Positions 1 to 10,270 are shown, numbered from the stretch's first letter. The stretch: 10,352 bases of DNA from an uncultured Pseudomonadota bacterium (GCA_938004375.1 CALKWH010000165.1:1-10352), one strand, 5' to 3'. A program made the numbers and translations. Notes: a model not told the origin generated them from the sequence alone.

Positions 1-514
1 TGACGCCCTCGGCGAAGACGCGGTCGTAGAGCGCCTCGGTGGCGGCGTTGGCGAAGGTCGTGGTCGCCTCGGGGGCCTGGAAGACGCACCATGAGACGTC
101 GACGGCCGCGGTGTCCTCGTAGACGAAGCCGCCCGCGAGGATGGCCTGGCCGCCCGTCTGCGTCACCACGACGTCGGCGGGGCCGGCCGCCTGGCCCGGC
201 GGGGTGCGCACCGAGAGTGCCGAGGCCGAGAGCCGGTTCACCGCCCCGGCGTCCTGGCCGCCGATGGTGACCGCCGCGTCCTCGGCGAACCGGTTGCCGT
301 AGACCGTGAGCTCGGTGCCGCCCGTGAGGGGCCCGCGGGCCGGGGCCACCGAGTAAATGACCGGCTGCACGGTGTTGTTCGTGTTGTTCGTGTTGTTGGC
401 GTTGTTCGCGTTGTTCACGTTGAACGCGTTGTTCTCATCGCCGCCGCCGTCGGCGCAGGCCGCCAGGGTCAGACCGAGGACCAGCATCAGGGTCGAGAGG
501 GACAGGGTTCGCAT
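1..514 (-). CDS. Partial lipoprotein with Asn-rich linker and IPT/TIG domain (N-terminal 171 residues)
   Basis: The C-terminus runs off the left edge. The start is ATG at 514-512, with a strong Shine-Dalgarno AAAGGAG (complement of 523-529) 8 bases upstream. Residues 1-20 form a lipoprotein signal: Arg2, a hydrophobic stretch, then a lipobox Leu-Ala-Ala-Cys with Cys20 as the predicted lipidated residue. Residues 28-48 are an Asn-rich spacer (NN followed by A, T or V). Residues about 52-133 look like an IPT/TIG immunoglobulin-like domain: a 'P..G...GGT.L.V.G..F' opening, 'V.IGG', and a closing 'GGF.Y'. A new segment starts near residue 138 with 'SWCVFQAP' and continues through the window edge. 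Similar 'WC.LQ.P' modules occur, as far as I recall, in myxobacterial surface lipoproteins; that is memory, not a search. The product is probably anchored in the outer membrane with its function in the missing C-terminus. The function is unknown. Confidence 0.85.
   Translation of the reverse strand, partial: MRTLSLSTLMLVLGLTLAACADGGGDENNAFNVNNANNANNTNNTNNTVQPVIYSVAPARGPLTGGTELTVYGNRFAEDAAVTIGGQDAGAVNRLSASALSVRTPPGQAAGPADVVVTQTGGQAILAGGFVYEDTAAVDVSWCVFQAPEATTTFANAATEALYDRVFAEGV
374..433. repeat. 9-bp tandem repeat encoding the Asn-rich linker
   Basis: On the plus strand the hexamer GTTGTT recurs exactly every 9 bases at 374, 383, 392, 401, 410 and 428. A diverged unit (GTTGAA) sits at 419. 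Read on the minus strand this is AAC-AAC plus one variable codon, giving residues 28-48 of the lipoprotein as NN-x repeats. Such low-complexity spacers between a lipid anchor and the first folded domain are common in these lipoproteins. The array is prone to slippage in whole 9-bp units, which would change spacer length without breaking the frame. Confidence 0.85.
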
Positions 515-543
515 GTCCGGATCTCCTTTCGCTCCCGTGATCT

Positions 544-549
544 ATCATA
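544..549 (-). promoter_or_regulatory. Possible -10 element for the lipoprotein
   Basis: The complement of 544-549 reads TATGAT, five of six matches to TATAAT, in an AT-rich patch 30 bases upstream of the lipoprotein start. I find no good -35 at 16-18 bases, so this is a weak call. It lies in the 157-base divergent spacer between the lipoprotein and the glycosyltransferase. The rest of that spacer shows no other clear signal. Confidence 0.3.
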
Positions 550-671
550 AAACGATGCCGAAGCAAACGGGATGCGGCGCCGGGCACCGGTCTCCCCGGC
601 CTCGAGACGGCGGGAAAAGACGCTTCCCTTACCCGCCCCCTCGGTGATAGAAGAGGTCGGAAAGGTGATGC

Positions 672-1382
672 ATGCGTTTCTCCGTCGTGATCCCCCTGTT
701 CCAGGAAGAAGCCATGGTGAAGAAAGCCGTCGAGGACCTCGTGGAGCGGCTGCAGCCCTTCGGAGAAGGATCCTGGGAGCTGGTGTTGGTACAGAACGGC
801 TCCACCGACGCCACCCCCAGGCTGGTGGACGAGCTGGCCGCCGCCCACGCCGGAGTGCGGGCGGTCCACCTGCCACGCCCCGACTACGGCGCCGCGCTGC
901 GCACCGGCATCTTCCAGGCTCGCGGCGACTTCGTCATCGGTGACGAGATCGACCTCGGGGACGTGGACTTCTACCACCGGGCACTGGAGATCCTCGAAGC
1001 CGGGGAGGCGGATCTGGTCATCGGCTCCAAAGCCATGCCCGGCGCCGAGGATCGTCGTCCACTGGTCCGCAAGTTCGCCACCCGCAGCATCAACATGCTG
1101 CTGCGGTGGGTGCTCGGCTTCGAGGGTTCCGACACGCACGGGCTCAAGGCGTTCCGCCGCGCGGCCCTGCTCCCGGTGGCCACCGCCTGCCGGGTGACCG
1201 GTGATCTGTTCGCCTCGGAGATGGTCATCCGGGCCCAGCGGGACCGGATCCGCATCCGCGAGATCCCCATCCAGTTGCACGAGAAGCGCCCCCCCGCGAT
1301 CAACCTCGTGCGGAGGATCCCCAAGGTCGTGCGCAGCCTGTGGACCCTGCGGCGCGTGCTCGGCCCCCCGCCTCGACGATGA
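672..1382 (+). CDS. Glycosyltransferase family 2 (GT-A fold, dolichyl-phosphate-mannose-synthase-like)
   Basis: A 236-residue protein that probably moves a sugar from a nucleotide donor to a lipid or glycan acceptor on the cytoplasmic side. It opens with the GT2 strand 'SVVIPLFQEE' (residues 4-13). Next comes 'LVLVQNGSTDAT' (37-48), where the donor-binding loop usually reads N/D-D/N-G-S-x-D. The position of the metal-binding DxD motif reads Asp91-Glu-Ile-Asp94. Further family-like features are 'GSK' (118-120) and 'SDTHGLKAF' (153-161), the conserved D..G.K.F turn of DPM1-like enzymes. I see no membrane segment, so it is likely soluble or peripheral. The start is ATG at 672, with AAAGG at 661-665 spaced 6 bases; an out-of-frame ATG sits at 668. 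It ends just before the tRNA promoter and stands alone, with no GtrA or other sugar genes beside it. The substrate is unknown. Confidence 0.88.
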   Translation: MRFSVVIPLFQEEAMVKKAVEDLVERLQPFGEGSWELVLVQNGSTDATPRLVDELAAAHAGVRAVHLPRPDYGAALRTGIFQARGDFVIGDEIDLGDVDFYHRALEILEAGEADLVIGSKAMPGAEDRRPLVRKFATRSINMLLRWVLGFEGSDTHGLKAFRRAALLPVATACRVTGDLFASEMVIRAQRDRIRIREIPIQLHEKRPPAINLVRRIPKVVRSLWTLRRVLGPPPRR

Positions 1383-1391
1383 AAATATCGA

Positions 1392-1421
1392 TTGACGCGA
1401 CGCCCGGGCATCTCCTATATT
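1392..1421 (+). promoter_or_regulatory. Sigma-70-type promoter of the tRNA gene
   Basis: TTGACG at 1392-1397 (five of six to consensus) and TATATT at 1416-1421 (five of six) are separated by 18 bases. The expected start is about 6-8 bases downstream, only a few bases before the tRNA 5' end at 1434. The leader removed by RNase P would therefore be very short. The promoter begins 10 bases after the glycosyltransferase stop codon. Confidence 0.75.
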
Positions 1422-1433
1422 GCCGGAGTCGAC

Positions 1434-1510
<77 letters not shown>

Positions 1511-1556
1511 ATTCGAAAAACCTGCTGCGTTCAAGCGATTCATCGAGATTTCGTCC

Positions 1557-1585
1557 TTGTCAACCGTACCCCGATCGCGTTTAAT
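1557..1585 (+). promoter_or_regulatory. Sigma-70-type promoter of pssA
   Basis: TTGTCA at 1557-1562 and TTTAAT at 1580-1585, each five of six to consensus, are separated by 17 bases. The predicted start near 1592 gives a leader of only about 13 bases, just containing the AGGGGG ribosome site at 1594-1599. This excludes the in-frame ATG at 1584, which overlaps the -10, and supports the pssA start at 1605. Confidence 0.65.
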
Positions 1586-1604
1586 GCGGGGCCAGGGGGA
1601 TTGC

Positions 1605-2480
1605 ATGGCTTCCAACCTGAGATACCTAATTCCCAACCTCATCACCCTCTCCAGCCTCTGCCTGGGGGTGACCTCCATCACCCTCGCCGCCCGAGGAGAG
1701 CTCTATCACGCCCTCTGGCTCGCCCTGCTGTGCACGCTCCTGGACAAACTCGACGGCTCCACGGCGCGCAAACTGAAGGCCACCTCCAGCTTCGGCGTCG
1801 AGATGGACAGCCTGGCCGACGTGGTGGCCTTCGGTGTCACTCCGGCCGTGTTGGTCTACCTGGCGGTGATCCGCTTCAGCCCGCACTTCTCCGGTGACTG
1901 GCACTGGGTCGCCCTGGCCGCCTCCCTGTTCTACGCGACCGCCTCGGCGCTGCGCCTGGCCAAGTTCAACGTGATCGCCCAGTCCGGCGAGTTCAACCAG
2001 GTGTTCCAGGGCTTCCCCATGCCCGTGGCCGCCGGCCTCGTGGTGACCCCGCTCATTCTGTTGTGCAAATATTTTGAACCCAGCGGCTACACCGCCCACT
2101 TCGCCGACCTCCGATGGGCCGGGATGCTCCCGGCGGGGAACGGGCAGCACGCCCTCTTCTCCTGGATGGTGCCCATGACGGCGCTGATCGCCTATGGCAT
2201 GATCAGCCCGCTCAAGGTTCCCAAGCTGCTCATCCCGAAGTCGCCCTTCCTGCGCTGGTGGATCCTCGTCCACGCCCTCGTGATGTATCTGTTCATCCTC
2301 ACCCGCACCTCCCCCGAGGTGCTGCTCTACATCGGCTACCAGTTCGTCGCCATCTCGTTCTATTTCACGTGGAAGCTCCACGGGGTGCAGGGCGCCGCCT
2401 CGGTCCCGCTCCTGACGGCGATGACCTACCAACTCGAGTTCAAACGCAAGGAAGACGCCGATTTCAGCGAAAAACAGTAG
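1605..2480 (+). CDS. pssA: CDP-diacylglycerol--serine O-phosphatidyltransferase (phosphatidylserine synthase)
   Basis: A 291-residue integral membrane enzyme. The family condenses CDP-diacylglycerol with L-serine to give phosphatidylserine and CMP, the step before phosphatidylethanolamine. The CDP-alcohol phosphatidyltransferase signature is complete: Asp47, Asp50-Gly51-x2-Ala54-Arg55-x8-Gly64-x3-Asp68-x3-Asp72, the metal and CDP site. The N-terminal 'IPNLITLSSLCLG' (residues 9-21) is typical of PssA and favours serine over glycerol-phosphate as acceptor. Several hydrophobic segments follow across the rest of the protein. The start at ATG 1605 is chosen because AGGGGG lies 5 bases upstream, the promoter lies just before it, and the longer frame would cross the tRNA. 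No phosphatidylserine decarboxylase gene is adjacent. Another CDP-alcohol transferase specificity (for example phosphatidylglycerophosphate synthase) is possible but less likely. Confidence 0.88.
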   Translation: MASNLRYLIPNLITLSSLCLGVTSITLAARGELYHALWLALLCTLLDKLDGSTARKLKATSSFGVEMDSLADVVAFGVTPAVLVYLAVIRFSPHFSGDWHWVALAASLFYATASALRLAKFNVIAQSGEFNQVFQGFPMPVAAGLVVTPLILLCKYFEPSGYTAHFADLRWAGMLPAGNGQHALFSWMVPMTALIAYGMISPLKVPKLLIPKSPFLRWWILVHALVMYLFILTRTSPEVLLYIGYQFVAISFYFTWKLHGVQGAASVPLLTAMTYQLEFKRKEDADFSEKQ

Positions 2481-2508
2481 CGGGACGCCGCGTCCTTGAC
2501 TGCGCCGA

Positions 2509-4671
2509 TCACCGGACGAGGTGCGACAGGGCCCGCTGGGCCTTGACGTTGCCCTTCTGGGCGGCGAGCTGGTACCAGCGGCGTGCTTCCTGCAGATTCT
2601 TCTCGACGCCCTGACCCAGACGGTACATGTTCCCCAGGTTGTTCTGGGCCTGGGGATTGCCCTGTTGCGCGGCGGCGAGGTACCAGTGGGCCGCCTCGCG
2701 GTAGTCCTGCGGCACGCCGGTCCCCTGGCGGTACATGTTGCCGAGCTGGTGCTGGGCGTCGGCGTTGCCTTGCTCGGCCGCCTTGCGGTACAGCGCGGCC
2801 GCCTCGGCCATGTTCTGGGCCACGCCGTGCCCCTTCTCGTACAATACGGCCAGGCGGTACAACCCTTCGGGAACCAGGGCCTCGGCCGCCCGATGGAACC
2901 AGTAGAAGGCCTGCGCGTCGTTCTTCTCCGTGCCCTCACCCTGGTAATACAGTTGACCCACGCTCACCATGGAAGGATAGTACTTCAACTCCGCAGACGC
3001 CAGGAATAGCCGGAAGGCCTCGGCGACGTTCTGCTGGACGCCGCGCCCCTCGAGGTAGAGCCCGGCCAGGTTGCCCATGGCCGCCGGATGATTCTGCAGC
3101 GCCGCCTTCTGATACCAGGCGACGGCCTGGACCAGATCCGCCGGCACGGAAAGGCCGTGTTCATACATATATCCCAGGTTGCTCTGGGCGCCGGCGTGAC
3201 CATCCCGGGCCGCGAACTCGAAGTTGGAGAACGCCCGGGCGAAGTCCCGATCCACCCCGTGACCGTGAAAGTGCATGTATCCCAGGGCGTGGTGCGCGTC
3301 TGAATCCTTCCTCGCTGCGGCCTTCGTGTACCACTCCAGCGCCTGCTTCACGCTCACCGGCACGCCGCGCCCCCGCTCGTACATGTAGCCCAGCGCGGTC
3401 TGCGCGGGCGGATAATCGCGGGCGGCGGCCTTGTAATACCACTTCACCGCCTCGCGATCGTCCGCGCTCACGCCCTGCCCCTGCTCGTGGAAGACGCCCA
3501 TCCAGAACTGCGCCTGCAGGTGACCCTCCATGGCCGCGTCGTACATCCACCGGGCGGCCTTCGTGGGGTCGCGATCGACGCCCTTGCCCAGCGCGTAGAA
3601 CAGCCCCACCTGTTTCTTCGCCTGCAGGACGCCCGCTTCGGCCGCCTTCAGGTACCACGAGAAGGCCCGGGAGTCGTCGGCGTCGGCGCCGCGGCCGGTG
3701 GCGTAGGCGATCGCCAACTGCAGATACGCCTGGGCCAGCCCCAGATCGGCGGCCTTCTTGTAGTATCCGAGGGCCTTCACGCTGTCGGGGACGACGATGA
3801 TCCCCAGCCGGTGCGCGTGACCCAGGCCCAGCAGGCTCTCGGGTTCGTCCGGGTGCTTCGCGAACAGGCTCAGCGCCTTGCTTGGCTTGGCTTCGACGCC
3901 CTCGGCGCCCTCGAGGAGCAGGAGCCCGAGCGCGGCGCCAGAGCGCGGATGGCCGAGGGTCATTCCCTGCTCGAACCATGACACCGCCGTGACCGCGTCA
4001 TGCTTCGTCTCCCGGCCGTGCAGATACAGGTTGCCCAGGCGCCAGCAGGCCTCGGGGATCCGGGCCTCGGCCGCGCGCTTGTACCACAGGATCGCGTCGG
4101 CCTCGTGGATGGGGACGCCCGTGCCCCGCTCCAGGGCCAGGCCCAGGCCCAGGAAACCACAGGGGGCCTGCGCCTCGGCCGCCCGCTTGTACCAGCGCAC
4201 CCCCTCGAGGGGATCCGCCTGGACATTCTCTCCGACCTGATAGCGGCGGGCCAGTTCGCACATGGCAGGCTCGTGACCCGAGCTGGCGCTCTGATGCAGC
4301 CAGGCCATGCCCGAGGGCGGATCCCGGAACGCAGCCTCCGTCCCGAGGAGTATCAAGGCCAAGGCATACTGCGCGTGGGCGTTCTTCCGGTTGGCCGCGC
4401 GGACGAGGAGCGTCACGCCCTGGCGACGGTCGGCCTCGGCGCGGCCCGGCCGCGTGAGCAGAAGCCCCGCCTGTAGTTGGGCGCCCGCGTGACCCTCTCG
4501 CGCCGCCCTCAGGAAATGGACCTCGGCCTTCTTTTCGCCGCCGGACGCGTTGAGCAACCGGAGCCCGGTGGTGTAGTCGCGGCCCACCGTGTCCGTGCAA
4601 CCGGCAAAGCCGGACGCGGAGATCGCGAAGGCCAGCCATAACCACAATTTCTTTGTATTTTGAGTCTGCAT
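2509..4671 (-). CDS. Lipoprotein built of about 18-19 Sel1-like (SLR/TPR-type) repeats
   Basis: A 720-residue protein. The chosen ATG at 4671 gives a classic lipoprotein signal: Lys7-Lys8, a Trp/Leu/Ala core, and a lipobox Phe-Ala-Gly-Cys with Cys25 lipidated. GGGAG lies about 5 bases upstream on the minus strand. A longer frame to 4746 would bury the signal and is rejected. From residue 62 to 708 the protein is a continuous array of Sel1-like alpha-helical repeats with 36-residue spacing (pattern A..LG..Y..G.GV..D...A..WY.KAA..G). One unit is 35 residues. A degenerate unit precedes the array and a 12-residue cap ends the protein. Sel1 repeats form superhelical scaffolds for protein-protein contacts. 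It is therefore likely a membrane-tethered scaffold in the periplasm or on the cell surface; the partners are unknown. It is divergent from the YiiX-like lipoprotein and convergent with pssA (28-base gap). Confidence 0.93.
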   Translation of the reverse strand: MQTQNTKKLWLWLAFAISASGFAGCTDTVGRDYTTGLRLLNASGGEKKAEVHFLRAAREGHAGAQLQAGLLLTRPGRAEADRRQGVTLLVRAANRKNAHAQYALALILLGTEAAFRDPPSGMAWLHQSASSGHEPAMCELARRYQVGENVQADPLEGVRWYKRAAEAQAPCGFLGLGLALERGTGVPIHEADAILWYKRAAEARIPEACWRLGNLYLHGRETKHDAVTAVSWFEQGMTLGHPRSGAALGLLLLEGAEGVEAKPSKALSLFAKHPDEPESLLGLGHAHRLGIIVVPDSVKALGYYKKAADLGLAQAYLQLAIAYATGRGADADDSRAFSWYLKAAEAGVLQAKKQVGLFYALGKGVDRDPTKAARWMYDAAMEGHLQAQFWMGVFHEQGQGVSADDREAVKWYYKAAARDYPPAQTALGYMYERGRGVPVSVKQALEWYTKAAARKDSDAHHALGYMHFHGHGVDRDFARAFSNFEFAARDGHAGAQSNLGYMYEHGLSVPADLVQAVAWYQKAALQNHPAAMGNLAGLYLEGRGVQQNVAEAFRLFLASAELKYYPSMVSVGQLYYQGEGTEKNDAQAFYWFHRAAEALVPEGLYRLAVLYEKGHGVAQNMAEAAALYRKAAEQGNADAQHQLGNMYRQGTGVPQDYREAAHWYLAAAQQGNPQAQNNLGNMYRLGQGVEKNLQEARRWYQLAAQKGNVKAQRALSHLVR
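2548..4488 (-). repeat. Array of 18 tandem Sel1-like repeats (36 residues each)
   Basis: Residues 62-708 of the lipoprotein divide into 18 consecutive units, 17 of 36 residues and one of 35 (residues 242-276). N-terminal units (62-276) are diverged and lack some Gly and Tyr positions. C-terminal units (about 601-708) are the closest to each other, sharing 'LGNMYR' and 'AAEQGN/AAQQGN/AAQKGN'. That gradient suggests more recent duplication at the C-terminal end. The period is visible at protein level; I see no long exact DNA repeats. Confidence 0.9.
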
Positions 4672-4717
4672 GGGGCTCCCGTGTCCGTTTCTCCAGAAAT
4701 CCTGGATCCAGGGCAGG

Positions 4718-4746
4718 ATTGTGTACCAAGGCAACGGCCAAGGCAA
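4718..4746 (-). promoter_or_regulatory. Candidate promoter of the Sel1-repeat lipoprotein
   Basis: On the minus strand TTGCCT (complement of 4741-4746) and CACAAT (complement of 4718-4723) are spaced by 17 bases, each four of six to consensus. The start would be near 4711, giving a leader of about 40 bases. The match is moderate. The 149-base spacer also has to hold the promoter of the divergent YiiX-like gene, for which I see only a poor candidate (TTGCCC at 4767, TACCTT at 4790). Confidence 0.35.
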
Positions 4747-4820
4747 GCTGATCGACGGCTGGGGCCTTGCCCTCGGGAACGAAACGCTGTACCTTTCGGG
4801 CCGGAAATGGACCTCTCTTC

Positions 4821-5486
4821 ATGCGGAACCACCTCATCGCCATGAACCTCCTTTGGATCTTCTCGTCCCTGGCCGCCTGTGCGAAGCCCGAGCCCCCCCG
4901 GACCGACCCGGGCAGGCTGCGCCCCGGCGATCTCGTCTTCCAGCGGCTGCGCTGCGGCGATCTGTGCGAGGCCATTCACCGGGCCACCCGGGTGCGTGGG
5001 GTGCCCGTGGTCTCCCACGTGGCCGTGGTCGAGCGCGTCGACGGGAAGAAGGTGACCCTGATTGAGGCCTACGACCGCGGCGTCGCCCGCGTCGAGCTCC
5101 AGGAGCTCGCCCGCCGCTCCCGCGGTGACGGTCCCGCCTGGATCGCCGCCCGGCTCAAGGCCCCCCACGACGCGCTCGTCCCCTTCTTCCTCGAGGAGCT
5201 TCGCGCCCGCCTGGGCAAACCCTACGACCCCTTTTTCCTGCCCGACAATGACGCCTTTTACTGCTCCGAACTGATCTCCGACGCGCTCCTGAGCCTGGGG
5301 GTCCGCATCTTCCCGCGCATCGCCATGAACTTCGGCGCCCCCGGATCCTGGGAGATGGGCGTATGGGAGAAATACTATCTACAACACCGGATGCCGGTCC
5401 CCCAGGGCCACCCGGGCACCAACCCCAACCAACTGCTGGCCAGCCCCCACCTCGAGCGTCTGCCCGTCGAGGGTTCTGGGCGCTGA
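4821..5486 (+). CDS. YiiX/YaeF-type permuted papain-like cysteine hydrolase, predicted lipoprotein
   Basis: A 221-residue protein. ATG 4821 gives Arg2, a hydrophobic stretch and a lipobox Leu-Ala-Ala-Cys with Cys20 lipidated. An ATG at 4842 would leave only 12 residues before the Cys and no positive charge. The ribosome site is weak (GGA about 9 bases upstream). The body matches the circularly permuted NlpC/P60-like fold. 'RPGDLVFQ' (34-41) comes first. The catalytic-type His66 follows in 'SHVAVVE' (65-71). The nucleophile candidate Cys148 comes last in 'YDPFFLPDNDAFYCSEL' (135-151), the reverse of the usual Cys-then-His order. Family members are amidases or peptidases, with some acting on cell-wall or lipid-like substrates; the substrate here is unknown. 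Cys45 and Cys49 are extra cysteines. It is the only gene of its unit, closed by a terminator at its stop codon. Confidence 0.82.
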   Translation: MRNHLIAMNLLWIFSSLAACAKPEPPRTDPGRLRPGDLVFQRLRCGDLCEAIHRATRVRGVPVVSHVAVVERVDGKKVTLIEAYDRGVARVELQELARRSRGDGPAWIAARLKAPHDALVPFFLEELRARLGKPYDPFFLPDNDAFYCSELISDALLSLGVRIFPRIAMNFGAPGSWEMGVWEKYYLQHRMPVPQGHPGTNPNQLLASPHLERLPVEGSGR

Positions 5487-5498
5487 ACCCGGTTTTTT
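5471..5498 (+). terminator. Intrinsic terminator overlapping the YiiX-like stop codon
   Basis: A perfect 6-bp stem, GGGTTC (5471-5476) with GAACCC (5485-5490), encloses an 8-base loop. Two G bases and then six T bases (5493-5498) follow. The TGA stop codon (5484-5486) sits at the loop/stem junction, so the last codons of the gene form the 5' arm. This separates the hydrolase from the OmpA-like transcription unit. Confidence 0.7.
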
Positions 5499-5544
5499 GC
5501 CCAATCCCGTGACTTCTAGCTGTTCAAGTCGCCCCGGACCATGT

Positions 5545-5550
5545 TATATT
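5545..5550 (+). promoter_or_regulatory. Probable -10 element of the OmpA-like gene
   Basis: TATATT at 5545-5550 is five of six to consensus and stands out in GC-rich DNA 27 bases upstream of the start codon. The hexamers 16-18 bases upstream match the -35 consensus in only three positions, so the promoter may depend on an activator. I looked for a sigma-54 -24/-12 element (GG and GC ten bases apart) here and saw none. Confidence 0.4.
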
Positions 5551-5577
5551 GGGTCAGCTTTTCGGCGAGGTATCGAG

Positions 5578-7518
<1,941 letters not shown>

Positions 7519-7531
7519 TCCGTCAGTCCCC

Positions 7532-8898
<1,367 letters not shown>

Positions 8899-8902
<4 letters not shown>

Positions 8903-9810
8903 CGCTCCTGCTCCTGGCCTTCTGGTGGCCCACCCTCGGACAACTGCCCGAGCTCCCCGAGCAATCTCCCGGGACCCGCGCGCGCCTCGCCTGGCAGGCC
9001 GCCCGGAGAGGCGACGACGGCGCCGCGGTCACCCACCTGCTGCTGCTCGCCGGTCGGCACCCGAATCATCCCCTGGCGCCCTGGGCCCGCCTCGGCGCGG
9101 CCTTCCTCTCCGAGCGCAAGGGGGACTTCATCGCGGCGGTGGTGCACTACCGCAAGGCCGAGGCCCTGTTTCCCGGTGACCCGGGCGCCCGGGTGCGGGA
9201 GCACCGCGAGGAGCTCGAGCTCGAGCTGGCCCGGCTCCCTGTGCAGGCCATGCGCCAGGGGCGTGCGCTACTGGCCTCTGCCGGCGAGAAAGCCGACTGG
9301 GAGCGGCGCGCGGCGCGCTTCATCCTGCGCTTCAAGCCCAATCCCCTCTCCGGGCGCCTCAAGCTCGAGCTCGCCGCCCGGCGCCTCCTCGACGGCCGCC
9401 GCGTCAGCGCCTTCGCCCTCGTCCTCTGGGCGTCGGTGGATCCGGGACAGGTACACCGACGCCGCGCGGCCGGGATCCTGCGCGCCTGGCACGCCACCGA
9501 CCCGCGCTGGGAGCTCCCCGTGTGGATCACGCTGGGGCTGTTGCTGGCGTGGAGCCTCGTGCGCCTGTGGCAGCTCGGCCCCTCCGGACACGGCCTGTTG
9601 GGCGGGGTGTCCGCCGGCGCCGCGCTGGTCCTGCTGATCGTCCCCCCGGGGTTCGCCTTTTTCCCGCTCTGGATGCTCCTCGCAGCCGGGCTGATCTGGT
9701 GTCACGGCTTTCCCAGGGTGATCGGACCCGCCGCCGTCGCCCGAATCGCCCTGACCGGCCTGTGGATCACCGCCTGCGCGCTCATCCTCACGGGCCGCTG
9801 GCCCTGGTAG
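8899..9810 (+). CDS. Membrane protein with N-terminal TPR-like region, function unknown
   Basis: A 303-residue protein I do not recognise. ATG 8899 overlaps the regulator's TGA in ATGA, and AAGGAA (8891-8896) lies just upstream; the longer frame inside the regulator is rejected. Residues 1-15 are hydrophobic without a basic n-region, so they could be a weak signal or an uncleaved anchor. Residues about 28-200 are Ala/Leu/Arg-rich helices. The stretch 60-92 ('APWARLGAAFLSERKGDF', then 'VVHYRKAEALFPGD') is typical of TPR helix pairs. Four hydrophobic segments follow near 206-225, 231-249, 250-269 and 279-298, and the protein ends in Trp-Pro-Trp. The 4-base overlap with the sigma-54 activator predicts coupled expression and a linked role, for example sensing or transmitting an envelope signal. 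That link is inference from context only. Confidence 0.85.
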
Positions 9811-9823
9811 GGACTTTCGATTT

Positions 9824-10270
9824 CTATCTGTAAATGAAGACCTGGGCCGAGAAGAGCTCGACCGGGGTGGTGTGGGAGCCGCCGTTGTAGGCGCAAAGGT
9901 CGTCGCCGTAGGTGCAGTCGGTGCAGACCTCCTCGCCCTCCACGAGCTCGCCCGCGCCCGGCTGGCAGGTGTTCTCGTAGACCTCTCCGTCGGCCTGCCG
10001 CATGTCCCAGGAGACCGTGCTGGCGGCGGCCAGATCGTCGGTCACGTCCACCACCAGCGGCACCACCACCGCGCCCGGACACCAGCCCTGGCGACCGTAG
10101 GTCCAGGTCCCCAATTGGTTGTCCACCGGGTTCGCGCCGCAGTCGTATCGACAATTGTACAGCGCGTGTTCGAAGTCGTCCAAGTGCACCACCGGCTGCA
10201 CCATGCAAAACTCGGCGCAGTTGCCGTAGTTGCCCTGCCCGTGCCCGGTGGCCAGCACGCGCACGCGCAC
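9824..10270 (-). CDS. PNGase F-like glycoamidase, second (C-terminal) jelly-roll domain, likely remnant of a longer gene
   Basis: About 148 residues up to TAG 9826-9824. The sequence matches the C-terminal half of peptide-N4-(N-acetyl-beta-glucosaminyl)asparagine amidase F, which releases N-glycans from Asn. It has 'TGHGQG', then 'NCAEFC', then 'CGANPVDNQ', 'GTWTYGR' and 'GWCPG', in the same order as PNGase F 'GWGH', 'GCAEWC', 'CSANPINNQ' and 'DRAGWCPG'. The Glu at 10213-10211 corresponds to active-site Glu206; the neighbouring Trp207 is Phe here. Nine cysteines point to an extracellular, disulfide-rich protein. The nucleophile Asp60 and Glu118 belong to the N-terminal domain, which is not visible. 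GTG 10270 is the first possible start after an upstream stop, but it has no ribosome site and yields no signal peptide. It is therefore probably not a natural start. Convergent with the 303-residue membrane protein (13-base gap). Confidence 0.75.
   Translation of the reverse strand: MRVRVLATGHGQGNYGNCAEFCMVQPVVHLDDFEHALYNCRYDCGANPVDNQLGTWTYGRQGWCPGAVVVPLVVDVTDDLAAASTVSWDMRQADGEVYENTCQPGAGELVEGEEVCTDCTYGDDLCAYNGGSHTTPVELFSAQVFIYR

Noticed and set aside
435..1280. Minus-strand open frame opposite the glycosyltransferase and overlapping the lipoprotein start
   Set aside because: The GT2 motifs on the plus strand and the lipoprotein signal with its strong ribosome site explain this DNA better.
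2483..2497. Short hairpin GGACG-CCG-CGTCC between pssA and the Sel1 gene as a terminator
   Set aside because: The stem is only 5 bp with a 3-base loop, and no T-tract follows directly on either strand (on the minus strand a T run comes 7 bases later).
1626..2939. Long minus-strand open frame across pssA and the end of the Sel1 gene
   Set aside because: It overlaps two recognisable genes and gives an Arg/Pro/Gly-rich product with no motif.
2583..3800. Plus-strand open frame opposite the Sel1-repeat gene
   Set aside because: An Arg/Pro-rich shadow; the opposite strand has perfect 36-residue periodicity.
5471..5500. Possible sigma-54 promoter before the OmpA-like gene (GG and TTTTTTGC)
   Set aside because: The GG-to-GC spacing is not the ten bases needed for -24/-12 elements, and the bases are better explained by the terminator.
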